Below are positions 34,559-43,232 of a stretch of DNA of 64,000 nt, one piece after another; position 1 is the first letter of the stretch, and each line of letters opens with the position of its first letter. Made by a program: the position numbers and the translations under genes. The stretch lies in the NCBI RefSeq assembly GCF_012641265.1, contig NZ_JABAHZ010000006.1, positions 186,001-250,000 of the forward strand, in the 5' to 3' direction. The notes under the pieces were generated by a model. The model searched no databases, was not told the DNA's origin, and was given only the letters and a program-made list of their open reading frames with translations. The stretch is from Chitinophaga eiseniae. Its GTDB lineage: Bacteria > Bacteroidota > Bacteroidia > Chitinophagales > Chitinophagaceae.

Positions 34559-35581
34559 TTATTCTCCGGAAGGTCTTTTTACAGGTGTATTTATTTTCAC
34601 CGGCTCTCCAAAATCCGGGCGTCCATCGGGTCGCCAGGTAATCTGTTGTATACGCGGATTACGCGCGCCTCCGCAGCCTTGTCCCGCTTTTGAATTGGCA
34701 TGATAGATAATCCAGTCTTCGCGCCCGTCCACTGATTTAAAAAAGCCGTTGTGCCCTGGTGCGAAAGCACCATTTTCCGGTTTGCTTTTCAGCACGGGTT
34801 CAGGCGATTTGGTCCAGTTGCCGGGTTGTAAAGGATCTGCATTTTTTTTCAGGGTCATGATACCCAATGTATAATTTTCTGTCCAACACCCACAGGCAGA
34901 AAATACCAGGAATACCTCTCCCCTGTTATTCTTTAATATTTCCGGTCCTTCATTCACCCCGTTCTGCTCCCAGGCATATTGAGGCGCGGCTATTTCCACC
35001 CGGGGCGATACCAGGGTCCAGGGATTGGACATACGGGCAATATAGAGTCGCTGTACGTTGTCTTTACCATTATGTCCGCTCCAGATAAAATAACGCTGGC
35101 GCTGATACGTAAACACCGTCCCGTCTATCGCAAAATAGTCGGCGGCAGTATCTTTTATTTGTCCCCGGTCAGTCCAGGTGCCGGTGGTAGGATCTTCCGC
35201 CGCATTCTCCAATACAAAGGTGTGCTGGGGATGGATACTGTCTGAAGATCCCGCGGTATAATACAAATACCATTTATTATCGAGCCGGTGCAGTTCCGGT
35301 GCCCATACATCCCGCACATTCGGCCCTTTTCGGAGTGGCGTCCATACTACCACTTCCGGGGCTTTGCCCAGTTCAGACATCCGCGCGGTTTTACGGATCA
35401 CCAGGTTATGCCCCGTGGTATGCAGGTAATAATAATATCCCTTATGCTGTATCACCCAGGGATCGGGACCGCTACCCAACAGCGGGTTGGTGAATACCCC
35501 GGTGGTATCAGCTGCGGCAGCCCTGCAAACAGCGGTGATCAATAATAAACATAGCAGGGAAAGTAGCTGGCAGACTTTCAT
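34559..35581 (-). CDS. Secreted GH43 family enzyme (arabinan/xylan-active)
   Basis: A 340-residue five-bladed propeller hydrolase with a signal peptide (LLSLLCLLLITAVCRAAA). The three catalytic acids of GH43 are visible: Asp in LGSGPDPWVI (base), Asp in YFAIDGTVF (pKa modulator) and Glu in GVNEGPEILKN (acid). Family members are alpha-L-arabinofuranosidases, arabinanases or beta-xylosidases. With GH127 next door, an arabinose-releasing role is most likely. The ATG at 35581 (MKVCQLL) begins directly with the signal peptide. It is the first gene of the operon, divergent from the sensor kinase. Confidence 0.9.
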   Translation of the reverse strand: MKVCQLLSLLCLLLITAVCRAAAADTTGVFTNPLLGSGPDPWVIQHKGYYYYLHTTGHNLVIRKTARMSELGKAPEVVVWTPLRKGPNVRDVWAPELHRLDNKWYLYYTAGSSDSIHPQHTFVLENAAEDPTTGTWTDRGQIKDTAADYFAIDGTVFTYQRQRYFIWSGHNGKDNVQRLYIARMSNPWTLVSPRVEIAAPQYAWEQNGVNEGPEILKNNRGEVFLVFSACGCWTENYTLGIMTLKKNADPLQPGNWTKSPEPVLKSKPENGAFAPGHNGFFKSVDGREDWIIYHANSKAGQGCGGARNPRIQQITWRPDGRPDFGEPVKINTPVKRPSGE

Positions 35582-35724
35582 AACATGGACATTTAGCAAC
35601 TGCGTTATTTAAGTGTAAAAATCACGCTTAAACACTTCCTCAAAGAAAGCATTTCCCTGGTTTTTCCGGGCGTCTGTTTATCTCAATTTTTATCTCTTTT
35701 GTATCATTTTAGCTTTTAACGGAA

Positions 35725-35738
35725 AAAACTATAGTTTT
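35725..35738. promoter_or_regulatory. 14-base palindrome in the divergent PUL promoter region
   Basis: AAAACTATAGTTTT is perfectly self-complementary and lies 26 bases upstream of the sensor-kinase ATG. The 183-base intergenic region (35582-35764) must drive both the hydrolase operon and the regulator. I found no exact TAnnTTTG box in it on either strand. Confidence 0.3.
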
Positions 35739-35764
35739 AAGCCTCACCAGTTACTTAAATATAC

Positions 35765-38700
35765 ATGCCTAAAGGCTATCGCTATATCTTTTTTCTACTA
35801 TTGCTGGCGGTCACCAAAACATACGGACAGGCCGAAAGCTTTGTGCATTACCAGGTAGAAAACGGCCTGTCACACAATGCCGTGATCTGTACGTTACAAG
35901 ATAAGCAAGGCTTTATGTGGTTTGGCACCATGTACGGGCTCAACCGCTTCGATGGCTATACATTCCGCGTATTCCAGCGCACCGAAAAGCCCGGGGGACT
36001 GGGCGCTAACTTCATCCTCAGCCTTTTTGAAGGCGATAACGGGTTGCTGTATGTAGGCTCCGACCGGGGCGTATTTGTATATAACCCACGTACCGAACAA
36101 TTCCGGGAACTGGATAAAAGAACGACTGGTGATATACATGCCATCACAAAAGACAAACAGGGAAACATATGGATTACTTCCTCCGGGCGCCTGTTCCGCT
36201 ATTGGTCAGCCACCGATAGTTTATATCCTATACCAGCGCCATTTAATATTTCTTCCATCTGCATTAACAGCGATGACCAGTTATGGGTAAGCAGTATCGA
36301 TGGCAAAGTAGCCTTATATGAACCGGGCAAAAAAAGCTTCAACACCTTCGATGTATTTGCCCACTCCCCTGCCGTGAACAGCAACTGGATTTCCAAAATT
36401 GCCGCCATCGGGAAAGATTCCTTGTGGATATGTACTACTACACAGGGCATTAAACTCTTTGACACCCGCACGCATACTTACCAGGACTTCTTTATTATTT
36501 CTCCCGAAAAAACTGAAATATATGCGAGGGACATCATTTGCCGCCAGCCCGGAGAGTATTGGGTAGCTACCGAATCTGGTATTTATGTTTACCATCTTCC
36601 TGGTAATAAAGTAGTGAACCTGAGAAAGCGATACAATGATCCTTACTCCGTATCAGACAACGCCGTGTATAGTTTGTGTAAAGATAAAGAAGGCGGTATA
36701 TGGGCGGGGACTTACTTTGGCGGGGTTAACTATTTTCCGCATCAATACACTTCCTTCGAAAAATTCTTTCCTAAAACCGGCGAGGCGTCGCTCGGAGGCA
36801 ATGCCGTCAGGGAAATTCACAATGATCAATACGGCCATTTGTGGATAGGTACCGAAGATGGAGGGCTCAATAAATTTACGCCGGCTACCGGCGACTTTGT
36901 CAATATCAAACCCGTACCACCTCCTGCTGTGGGCTTGTCACATACCAACATTCATGGTTTACTGGTTACGGGCGACTCCCTCTGGATAGGTACTTTCGAA
37001 CATGGACTGGATATGATGGATATCCGCAGCGGAAAATTCATCCGGCATTATGCCGCCGGTCCGGGTCCCCACCAGTTGCACAGCAACTTCATTCATTCCA
37101 TGTTACAAACCCGCGATGGGCAAATACTCATTGCCACCACGCGTGGCCTATATCAGTACAACCGTCAGCGTGACGATATAGATGCCGTGCCAGAGGTACC
37201 CGATTATTTGTTTTATGTATCCATCTTTGAAGATCATGCCGGCACCATTTGGCTGGGCACGGTCAGAGATGGACTGTATTATTACAACCGGCATACCGGT
37301 AAAAAAGGCCTTTACCTGCATGATCCGGCTAACAGCCGGAGTTTGAGCAATAACCGCGTAAACCGGATCTTTGAAGACAGCCAACAGCGGCTATGGCTGG
37401 ATACAGACGATGGCCTCGATCTCTTCCATCCCGAAAGCGGGCAGTTTACCACCTACTCCACCCGTCATGGATTTCTCAGTAACATGATGTTTGGTATGCT
37501 GGAAGATAAAAGCGGGCATCTGTGGGTAACCACTTCAAAAGGACTGGCTTGTTTTTCTCCTAAAACCGCAAGCGCGGTGGTATTTACACAAGCTAACGGG
37601 TTATTGAATGATCAGTTTAATTACAACTCTGCCTACCAGGATAGTAGCGGCAATATGTACTTTGGCAGTGTAAAAGGTATGATCCGGTTTAATCCAGATC
37701 ACTTCCTGCGCAACAATTTCCAGCCACCCGTATATATTACCGGCTTCCAGGTGTATAACAAAGAAGCGCGGGTAGGCGATGTATTAAAAAAATCGATTGC
37801 CTATACCGATACTATTGTATTGTCGCATGACCAATCATCGTTCAGCATCGACTTTGCGGCGCTCAGCTATACCTCTCCTGAAATGACGGCCTATGCCTAT
37901 AAGATGGAAGGGCTGGATAAAGACTGGACCTTGCTGGCGACCAACCGCAAAGTGTATTTTACACGATTGGCTCCGGGCAATTACCATTTCATGGTAAAAG
38001 CAGCCAACAGCAGCGGCAAATGGAGTGTATCGCCGCGGGTATTATTTATAAAAATACTGCCCCCCTTCTGGGCCAGCTACTGGGCCTATGCCGCCTACCT
38101 GTTATTATTGGGCGCTATGATATACGCCATCATTTCCTGGTACCATCAGCGTGCGTTGCAAAAGCAAAAGCGGCAAATGGAGTTACTGGAACATGAAAAA
38201 GAGAAGGAAATATACCAGGCAAAAATAGAATTCTTTACCCACCTGGCGCATGAAATACGTACGCCACTCACCCTTATCAAAGGACCTATGGAAAAGGTGA
38301 TCCGTAAGTCGGAAGAGGTGCCACCTATCCAGAAAAACCTGCGGATCATGGAGCGCAATACCGACCGATTGCTCGACCTCACCAACCAGTTGCTGGATTT
38401 CCGTAAAACAGAGATCAATGGTTTCAGTCTCAATTTCGTACATACCGATATCTCTGAACTGCTGAAGGAAAATCATCTGCGTTTTACGCCGGCGGCGGAG
38501 CAAAAGAATATCCGTTTTAAAATAGAATTATCATCGCTCCATTTCTTTGCTTATGTAGATGCAGAGGCATTACAGAAAATACTGGGCAACCTGTTGAACA
38601 ACGCCATCAAATATGCCGCTACCCGCGCATCCATACACCTGTTGCCAGTAAGCCCAACAGATACTACCTTTACCATCCTGGTAAAGAATGATGGGTATAT

Positions 38701-38932
38701 TATTCCTCCGGAGATGAGAGAAAAAATATTCGAGCCGTTTTTCCGGGCTCAGGCCACGGAGGCGCAATCCGGCACCGGGCTTGGATTATCATTATCGAAG
38801 TCACTCGCTCTTCTGCATAAAGGCAGCCTGGAACTGCTGCCTACAGAAGCGGGGCTCAACATTTTTTCCCTTACCTTACCTATCCACCAGGAGATAGAAT
38901 TTAATTTGAGCACATGGAAAACAAACCGTTGA
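35765..38932 (+). CDS. Periplasmic-propeller sensor histidine kinase of a two-component PUL regulator
   Basis: A 1055-residue membrane sensor. After the signal peptide (YIFFLLLLAVTKTYGQ) come about 14 two-component-propeller repeats (GFMWFGTMYGLNRFDGYTF, GHLWIGTEDGGLNKF, GTIWLGTVRDGLYYY). A Y_Y_Y domain follows (AYAYKMEGLDKDWTLLATN), then one TM helix (about 766-790). The kinase core has the H-box FFTHLAHEIRTPLTLIKGP with phospho-acceptor His829, the N-box NLLNNAIKYA and the G-box GTGLGLSLSKS. This is the sensor half of the hybrid system that in Bacteroides is one polypeptide. Here it stops before the receiver domain and overlaps the response-regulator gene by 19 bases. It probably senses an oligosaccharide of the adjacent locus. 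Confidence 0.93.
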   Translation: MPKGYRYIFFLLLLAVTKTYGQAESFVHYQVENGLSHNAVICTLQDKQGFMWFGTMYGLNRFDGYTFRVFQRTEKPGGLGANFILSLFEGDNGLLYVGSDRGVFVYNPRTEQFRELDKRTTGDIHAITKDKQGNIWITSSGRLFRYWSATDSLYPIPAPFNISSICINSDDQLWVSSIDGKVALYEPGKKSFNTFDVFAHSPAVNSNWISKIAAIGKDSLWICTTTQGIKLFDTRTHTYQDFFIISPEKTEIYARDIICRQPGEYWVATESGIYVYHLPGNKVVNLRKRYNDPYSVSDNAVYSLCKDKEGGIWAGTYFGGVNYFPHQYTSFEKFFPKTGEASLGGNAVREIHNDQYGHLWIGTEDGGLNKFTPATGDFVNIKPVPPPAVGLSHTNIHGLLVTGDSLWIGTFEHGLDMMDIRSGKFIRHYAAGPGPHQLHSNFIHSMLQTRDGQILIATTRGLYQYNRQRDDIDAVPEVPDYLFYVSIFEDHAGTIWLGTVRDGLYYYNRHTGKKGLYLHDPANSRSLSNNRVNRIFEDSQQRLWLDTDDGLDLFHPESGQFTTYSTRHGFLSNMMFGMLEDKSGHLWVTTSKGLACFSPKTASAVVFTQANGLLNDQFNYNSAYQDSSGNMYFGSVKGMIRFNPDHFLRNNFQPPVYITGFQVYNKEARVGDVLKKSIAYTDTIVLSHDQSSFSIDFAALSYTSPEMTAYAYKMEGLDKDWTLLATNRKVYFTRLAPGNYHFMVKAANSSGKWSVSPRVLFIKILPPFWASYWAYAAYLLLLGAMIYAIISWYHQRALQKQKRQMELLEHEKEKEIYQAKIEFFTHLAHEIRTPLTLIKGPMEKVIRKSEEVPPIQKNLRIMERNTDRLLDLTNQLLDFRKTEINGFSLNFVHTDISELLKENHLRFTPAAEQKNIRFKIELSSLHFFAYVDAEALQKILGNLLNNAIKYAATRASIHLLPVSPTDTTFTILVKNDGYIIPPEMREKIFEPFFRAQATEAQSGTGLGLSLSKSLALLHKGSLELLPTEAGLNIFSLTLPIHQEIEFNLSTWKTNR

Positions 38933-39693
38933 TATTACTGGTTGATGATAATGAAGAAATACTGTCCTTCATTGTCGATGACCTGGAAGATAAATATAAA
39001 ATAGCGACTGCCCTGAATGGCGCCGCTGCCCTGGAACTATTACAGGAACAGCCGGTACAGCTGGTGATCAGCGATGTAATGATGCCGGTAATGGATGGTT
39101 TTGAATTGTGCAGTATTATTAAATCGCGGGTAGAGTCGAGCCATATCCCGGTGATACTGCTCACCGCCCGCAACACCATGCAATCAAAAATAGAAGGGTT
39201 GGAATTGGGCGCCGATGCCTATATAGAAAAACCTTTTTCACCAGAATTTCTACAGGCACAGATAGCCAGTTTGCTGAGCAACCGGCATAAAATAAAAGCC
39301 TACTATGCCAGCACGCCGCTGGTACACCTGAGAAGCATGGCGTATAACAGCGCCGACGAACAATTCCTGGAGAAGCTGAATGACCAGATTAATCAACATC
39401 TCACCGATACCCACCTCGATGTAGAACAACTGGCAGACCTGATGAATATGAGTCGCCCTACCTTTTACCGAAAAATAAAAGCCATCTCAGATCTCACCCC
39501 GCATGAGCTGATTAATATTGCGAGACTCAAAAAGGCTGCGTCATTATTATCTACCGGCGCTTACAAAATCAACGAAGTAGCGGAGCTATGCGGCTTTGCG
39601 TCGCTGACAAATTTTGGTAAGAACTTTCAAAAACAATTCGGTATACTACCTTCCCGCTATGTAGCACAAATACAATCTGAAAAAGGACAGTAA
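38914..39693 (+). CDS. Response regulator with AraC-type DNA-binding domain
   Basis: A 259-residue regulator with an N-terminal receiver domain (LILLVDDNEEILSFIVDDLE, phospho-acceptor Asp54 in LVISDVMMPVMDG, conserved Lys in YIEKPFSPE). A C-terminal AraC helix-turn-helix follows (LADLMNMSRPTFYRKIKAIS, LTPHELINIARLKKAA, INEVAELCGFASLTNFGKNFQKQFGILPSRY). This is exactly the C-terminal half of a hybrid two-component regulator. Its ATG lies inside the end of the kinase gene, in another frame, so the two are translationally coupled. It should activate the divergent GH43-GH2-GH127-susCD operon. Confidence 0.93.
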   Translation: MENKPLILLVDDNEEILSFIVDDLEDKYKIATALNGAAALELLQEQPVQLVISDVMMPVMDGFELCSIIKSRVESSHIPVILLTARNTMQSKIEGLELGADAYIEKPFSPEFLQAQIASLLSNRHKIKAYYASTPLVHLRSMAYNSADEQFLEKLNDQINQHLTDTHLDVEQLADLMNMSRPTFYRKIKAISDLTPHELINIARLKKAASLLSTGAYKINEVAELCGFASLTNFGKNFQKQFGILPSRYVAQIQSEKGQ

Positions 39694-39721
39694 CGAAATT
39701 TTTTCACGCGAAAAATTTCAG

Positions 39722-39729
39722 TACATTTG
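39722..39729 (+). promoter_or_regulatory. -7 box of the toxin-antitoxin-like pair
   Basis: TACATTTG matches TAnnTTTG and lies 95 bases before the first gene of the pair. A T-rich stretch sits about 19 bases upstream, without an exact TTTG. Confidence 0.45.
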
Positions 39730-39824
39730 CTGAAAGCTGTATCTATAAACCTGTTGCAGCGATTTCCATTCCCATAAAATCAAATTGTTACCTGCATTAT
39801 TAACAGTTAACCTTTTCGATTTTT

Positions 39825-40373
39825 ATGGAGATTAAACCTATCTTTATTCCCATCACCAATGGTGATTCCGATGGATTGTATTCGATGCATTATTTAAACT
39901 CATCCTGTAGTGAGTATAACTGCACAATGAATTTTTGGCGAAACAGATATGCACTGTCTGCCTTTTTCGAGCACAATATCGCTGATCTTGAAAGCGGCTT
40001 TTGGGGAAACATCACTATTGAAGATGCGATCAATATAACCATCAGTGATGCCAGGCTGTTTGAACGAACGCTGTCGGTCTATTGCCGGGACAGCACACGG
40101 GACTTGCAACATATCTTTCAGCCTTTGTTTGACAGCGAGTACCGGTTAATTTCACTTCAAAAAAGCAAAGCTAAGTTAAGAAGGAGGTGGTTGAGATTAT
40201 ATGCATTACGGATAGATCGGAATTGTTTTATAATTACTGGTGGCAGTATCAAGTTGACACACAACATGAATGCGCCACACCTACGGGAAGAATTATTGAA
40301 ATTGGAAAGCTCGAGGACATTCCTCCTATCAAAGAATATTTTATTTCCTGAAGATTTAAACACAATGTTATGA
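39825..40373 (+). CDS. Putative toxin-like partner of an XRE regulator
   Basis: A 182-residue protein with no named domain that I can state with certainty. The C-terminal half (KLRRRWLRLYALRID, NCFIITGGSIKLTHNM, then LREELLKLESSRTFLL) has the basic patch and strand order seen in RelE/HigB-like mRNA interferases. The N-terminal half (FIPITNGDSDGLYSMHYL, CTMNFWRNRYALSAFFEH) is extra. It overlaps the following XRE gene by 4 bases (ATGA), the toxin-first order of HigBA systems. Function as a toxin is inferred from arrangement and weak similarity. The alternative is a cofactor-type partner of the regulator. Confidence 0.45.
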   Translation: MEIKPIFIPITNGDSDGLYSMHYLNSSCSEYNCTMNFWRNRYALSAFFEHNIADLESGFWGNITIEDAINITISDARLFERTLSVYCRDSTRDLQHIFQPLFDSEYRLISLQKSKAKLRRRWLRLYALRIDRNCFIITGGSIKLTHNMNAPHLREELLKLESSRTFLLSKNILFPEDLNTML

Positions 40374-40732
40374 ATGAACTAAGAAAAAAATTGGATGAAC
40401 TGACGGCCGGTGATGATGGCGAAGAATCCAGGATTTTTTTTGCCAGGGTGGCATTTGAGGAGGCCAATAAAGACTGGCTGGTAAAATCCGGGGACATCAT
40501 CATGACGGTTATACATGTGATGTCGAGGCTAAAACTTACACCTGCCGATATGGCAAGGCAGATGGACCTTCCGGAAGAAGAAATGTATAAAATTCTGCGA
40601 GGCGATCAAAACATGACCTTGCAAACAATTGTGCGCCTGGAAGCAATATTTGGCATCGACTTTATCAAGACTGTCAAGGTTCCCGCTGCCAACAAAGCCC
40701 TCGACGAAGTGCTGTTGCAGTATTCCCGATAG
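40370..40732 (+). CDS. XRE-type helix-turn-helix protein (antitoxin-like)
   Basis: A 120-residue protein. The N-terminal helix (MNELRKKLDELTAGDD) could be the partner-binding part. The central region is a Cro/C1-type helix-turn-helix: DIIMTVIHVMSRLKLTPADMARQMDLPEEEMYKILRGDQNMTLQTIVRLEAIFGID. Start and stop overlap with the upstream gene, so the pair is translationally coupled. In HigBA-like modules the antitoxin binds both the toxin and its own promoter. A TAnnTTTG box is about 95 bases upstream of the pair. Confidence 0.65.
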   Translation: MNELRKKLDELTAGDDGEESRIFFARVAFEEANKDWLVKSGDIIMTVIHVMSRLKLTPADMARQMDLPEEEMYKILRGDQNMTLQTIVRLEAIFGIDFIKTVKVPAANKALDEVLLQYSR

Positions 40733-40942
40733 TCTGTAATGCCTGCTCCTAAAACCATACGCCCCATTGCTTTTCTACCACTGTTGCCGTTTGTTACCAA
40801 AACTTTGTCTTGCTTCCCCGCAGGAAAAACGATATATTAGCAATCATTCAAAGATCCGGAAACTGGCATCTGACACATATGTGCGCTGATTTCTCATCGC
40901 CATAAACGTACAATACACGAACCTTAAATCGATTTTTACTGT

Positions 40943-43189
40943 ATGCATCTACCATCATTGATCATTGACCTGGCATTAATTTTAGGAGCGGCGGGAGTTA
41001 TTACTTTATTATTCAGAAGGCTAAAACAGCCGATGGTGCTAGGGTATATTATCGCGGGATTCATAGTAGGACCGAACTTTCATTTATTCCCTACCATCGG
41101 AGATGCCGCGGGAATAAAAACCTGGTCGGAGATAGGCGTTATTTTTCTCCTGTTTTCCCTGGGACTGGAATTCAGTTTCAAAAAGCTGATGCGGGTAGGA
41201 GGCACCGCCACCATCACCGCATTTGTAGAAATAGCCTGTATTACCGTGGCCGGGTACTTTACCGGTCAACTCATGGGCTGGGGATTTATGGACAGCCTTT
41301 TCCTGGGAGGATTGCTGGCCAGTTCTTCTACTACCATCATTATACGTGCTTTTGAAGAACTGGGTATCAAGAAAAAATCCTTTACCAAAATCGTATTTGG
41401 CGTACTGGTAATAGAAGATATTGTGGTGATCCTCATGATGGTGTTACTGTCTACCATGGCGGTAAGCCGGCAGTTTGAAGGCACTGAAATGCTTTTCACC
41501 ATCGGTAAACTCATGTTCTTCCTGGCCATCTGGTTCCTGGCTGGCATCTTCCTGTTGCCTACCTTCCTGAAAAAGATGGAACGCTATATGAATGGCGAAA
41601 CATTGCTGATACTCAGCATTGCCCTTTGCCTCGGCATGGTGATCCTGGCCACCAAAGTGGGATTTTCAGCAGAATTGGGCGCATTTATCATGGGTTCTAT
41701 TATTGCCGAAACTACGTCGTCCGAAAAAGTTGAACACCTGATACAGCCGGTAAAAGATTTATTTGGTGCTATCTTTTTTGTATCGGTAGGGATGCTCATC
41801 AACCCGGAAATGATCGTGGAATACCGGTGGCCGGTGCTATGGATCACGTTATTAACATTAACCGGGAAGTTCCTGAGCACCACGCTGGGCGCCCTGTTAT
41901 CCGGCCAACCGCTGAAACAGGCGGTACAGGTAGGTATGAGTATGGCACAGGTGGGGGAATTTGCCTTTATCATCGCCACGCTGGGGCTGAGCCTCGGCGT
42001 AACCAGCGAGTTCCTGTTTCCCGTAGCCGTGGGCGTATCTGCGGTTACTACCTTTACCACCCCTTATATGATCAAGTTTTCCCTGCCACTGTATAACTGG
42101 CTGGAGAAGATCATCCCCTCCCGCTGGCTGGATGCGCTGAACCGGTACAGTGCCAGTTCACAAACCTTACAGGCCGAAAGCGACTGGCGGATTGTATTGC
42201 GCAGTTATGTGAGAGTGATCGTACTCAACAGTGTTATCATGCTGGCCATTATCCTGCTCAACACTTATTATATTGGCCCGTTTGTGCTGAAGTACCTGCA
42301 CAATACTTTCTGGGCGCGACTGGTATGCGTGATCATTGGCATTGCCATGATGTCGCCTTTTATCTGGGCGCTGATGGTGCAAAAAATATCCAGTATCTCG
42401 TACAAGGCACTATGGCTCGACTCTAAATATAATCATGGCCCGCTGGTAGTGGTGGAAGTGGTACGTAATACCGTAGCCGTATTGCTGGTAGGTTTCCTGG
42501 TAAATCAATATTTCCCGTTCTGGCAGGCACTCTTAGGCATTGGTATTGTACTGGCCTGCGTACTACTGGTGCTGCGCTCCCAATTACAGAAATATTATAG
42601 CCGCATAGAAAAACGTTTCCTGGCCAACCTCAACGCCCGGGAAAATGCAGATGCTGCGGCTAAAAAAACAGCTGCCGCCGACCTGCTGCCCTGGGATGCC
42701 CAGGTATCAGAAATTGAAATTGATCCCTGGTCGGAATTGGTAGACAAACCATTGATAGACCTGCAGCTGCGGGAAAAATATGGTATCAACGTAGGCGCCA
42801 TCAAAAGAGGGAATGTCACCATTTACGCCCCTACCCGCGATGAAAAACTTTATCCACATGATGTTATTACCGCCATCGGTACAGAAGCCCAGCTGGAAGA
42901 ATTTAACCGGGTGGTAAATACCCTTAACATAGAAAGAAGCGATGATGTAGCCGATGAAAATATCGGTTTAACCAGCCTCGTGGTAGATGAACACAATGGC
43001 CTCAAAGGCCAGACCATCCGCAATTCGGGCATCCGGGAAAAAACAAAAGCCCTGGTGGTAGGCATTGCCCGTGGTGGGGAAAAAATCCTGAACCCTGCCT
43101 CTGAAACCGTATTTGAATGGGAAGATGTGGTGTGGCTGGTAGGTAACCGGAAAAAAATCCTGGAGTTTTCCACGAGTAAGGATAAATGA
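40943..43189 (+). CDS. CPA2-family cation:proton antiporter with two TrkA-C domains
   Basis: A 748-residue KefB/Kef-type monovalent cation:H+ antiporter. About 12 N-terminal TM helices carry the CPA2 patterns LGYIIAGFIVGP, EIGVIFLLFSLGLEFS, FGVLVIEDIVVILMMV (ion-binding Asp region) and VGFSAELGAFIMGSIIAET. More hydrophobic segments extend to about residue 540. Two TrkA-C (RCK_C) domains follow: DPWSELVDKPLIDLQLREKYGINVGAIKRG and SLVVDEHNGLKGQTIRNSGI. No TrkA-N nucleotide-binding domain is present, so gating differs from E. coli KefC. It is a single gene ending in a strong terminator. It likely exports K+ or Na+. Confidence 0.9.
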   Translation: MHLPSLIIDLALILGAAGVITLLFRRLKQPMVLGYIIAGFIVGPNFHLFPTIGDAAGIKTWSEIGVIFLLFSLGLEFSFKKLMRVGGTATITAFVEIACITVAGYFTGQLMGWGFMDSLFLGGLLASSSTTIIIRAFEELGIKKKSFTKIVFGVLVIEDIVVILMMVLLSTMAVSRQFEGTEMLFTIGKLMFFLAIWFLAGIFLLPTFLKKMERYMNGETLLILSIALCLGMVILATKVGFSAELGAFIMGSIIAETTSSEKVEHLIQPVKDLFGAIFFVSVGMLINPEMIVEYRWPVLWITLLTLTGKFLSTTLGALLSGQPLKQAVQVGMSMAQVGEFAFIIATLGLSLGVTSEFLFPVAVGVSAVTTFTTPYMIKFSLPLYNWLEKIIPSRWLDALNRYSASSQTLQAESDWRIVLRSYVRVIVLNSVIMLAIILLNTYYIGPFVLKYLHNTFWARLVCVIIGIAMMSPFIWALMVQKISSISYKALWLDSKYNHGPLVVVEVVRNTVAVLLVGFLVNQYFPFWQALLGIGIVLACVLLVLRSQLQKYYSRIEKRFLANLNARENADAAAKKTAAADLLPWDAQVSEIEIDPWSELVDKPLIDLQLREKYGINVGAIKRGNVTIYAPTRDEKLYPHDVITAIGTEAQLEEFNRVVNTLNIERSDDVADENIGLTSLVVDEHNGLKGQTIRNSGIREKTKALVVGIARGGEKILNPASETVFEWEDVVWLVGNRKKILEFSTSKDK

Positions 43190-43196
43190 TAACAAC

Positions 43197-43230
43197 AAAA
43201 AGGTGACGGGTGAATACCCGTCACCTTTTT
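43197..43230. terminator. Bidirectional terminator between the antiporter and acnA
   Basis: AAAAAGGTGACGGGT (43197-43211) pairs perfectly with 43216-43230 around GAAT. The A and T ends give U runs in both directions, serving two convergent genes. Confidence 0.9.
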
Positions 43231-43232
43231 GT

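Noticed and set aside
38914..38932. Possible frameshift that breaks a fused hybrid sensor-regulator
   Set aside because: Both the kinase end and the receiver start are normal family boundaries, with a proper ATG and a stop in the overlap. A natural split is more likely.
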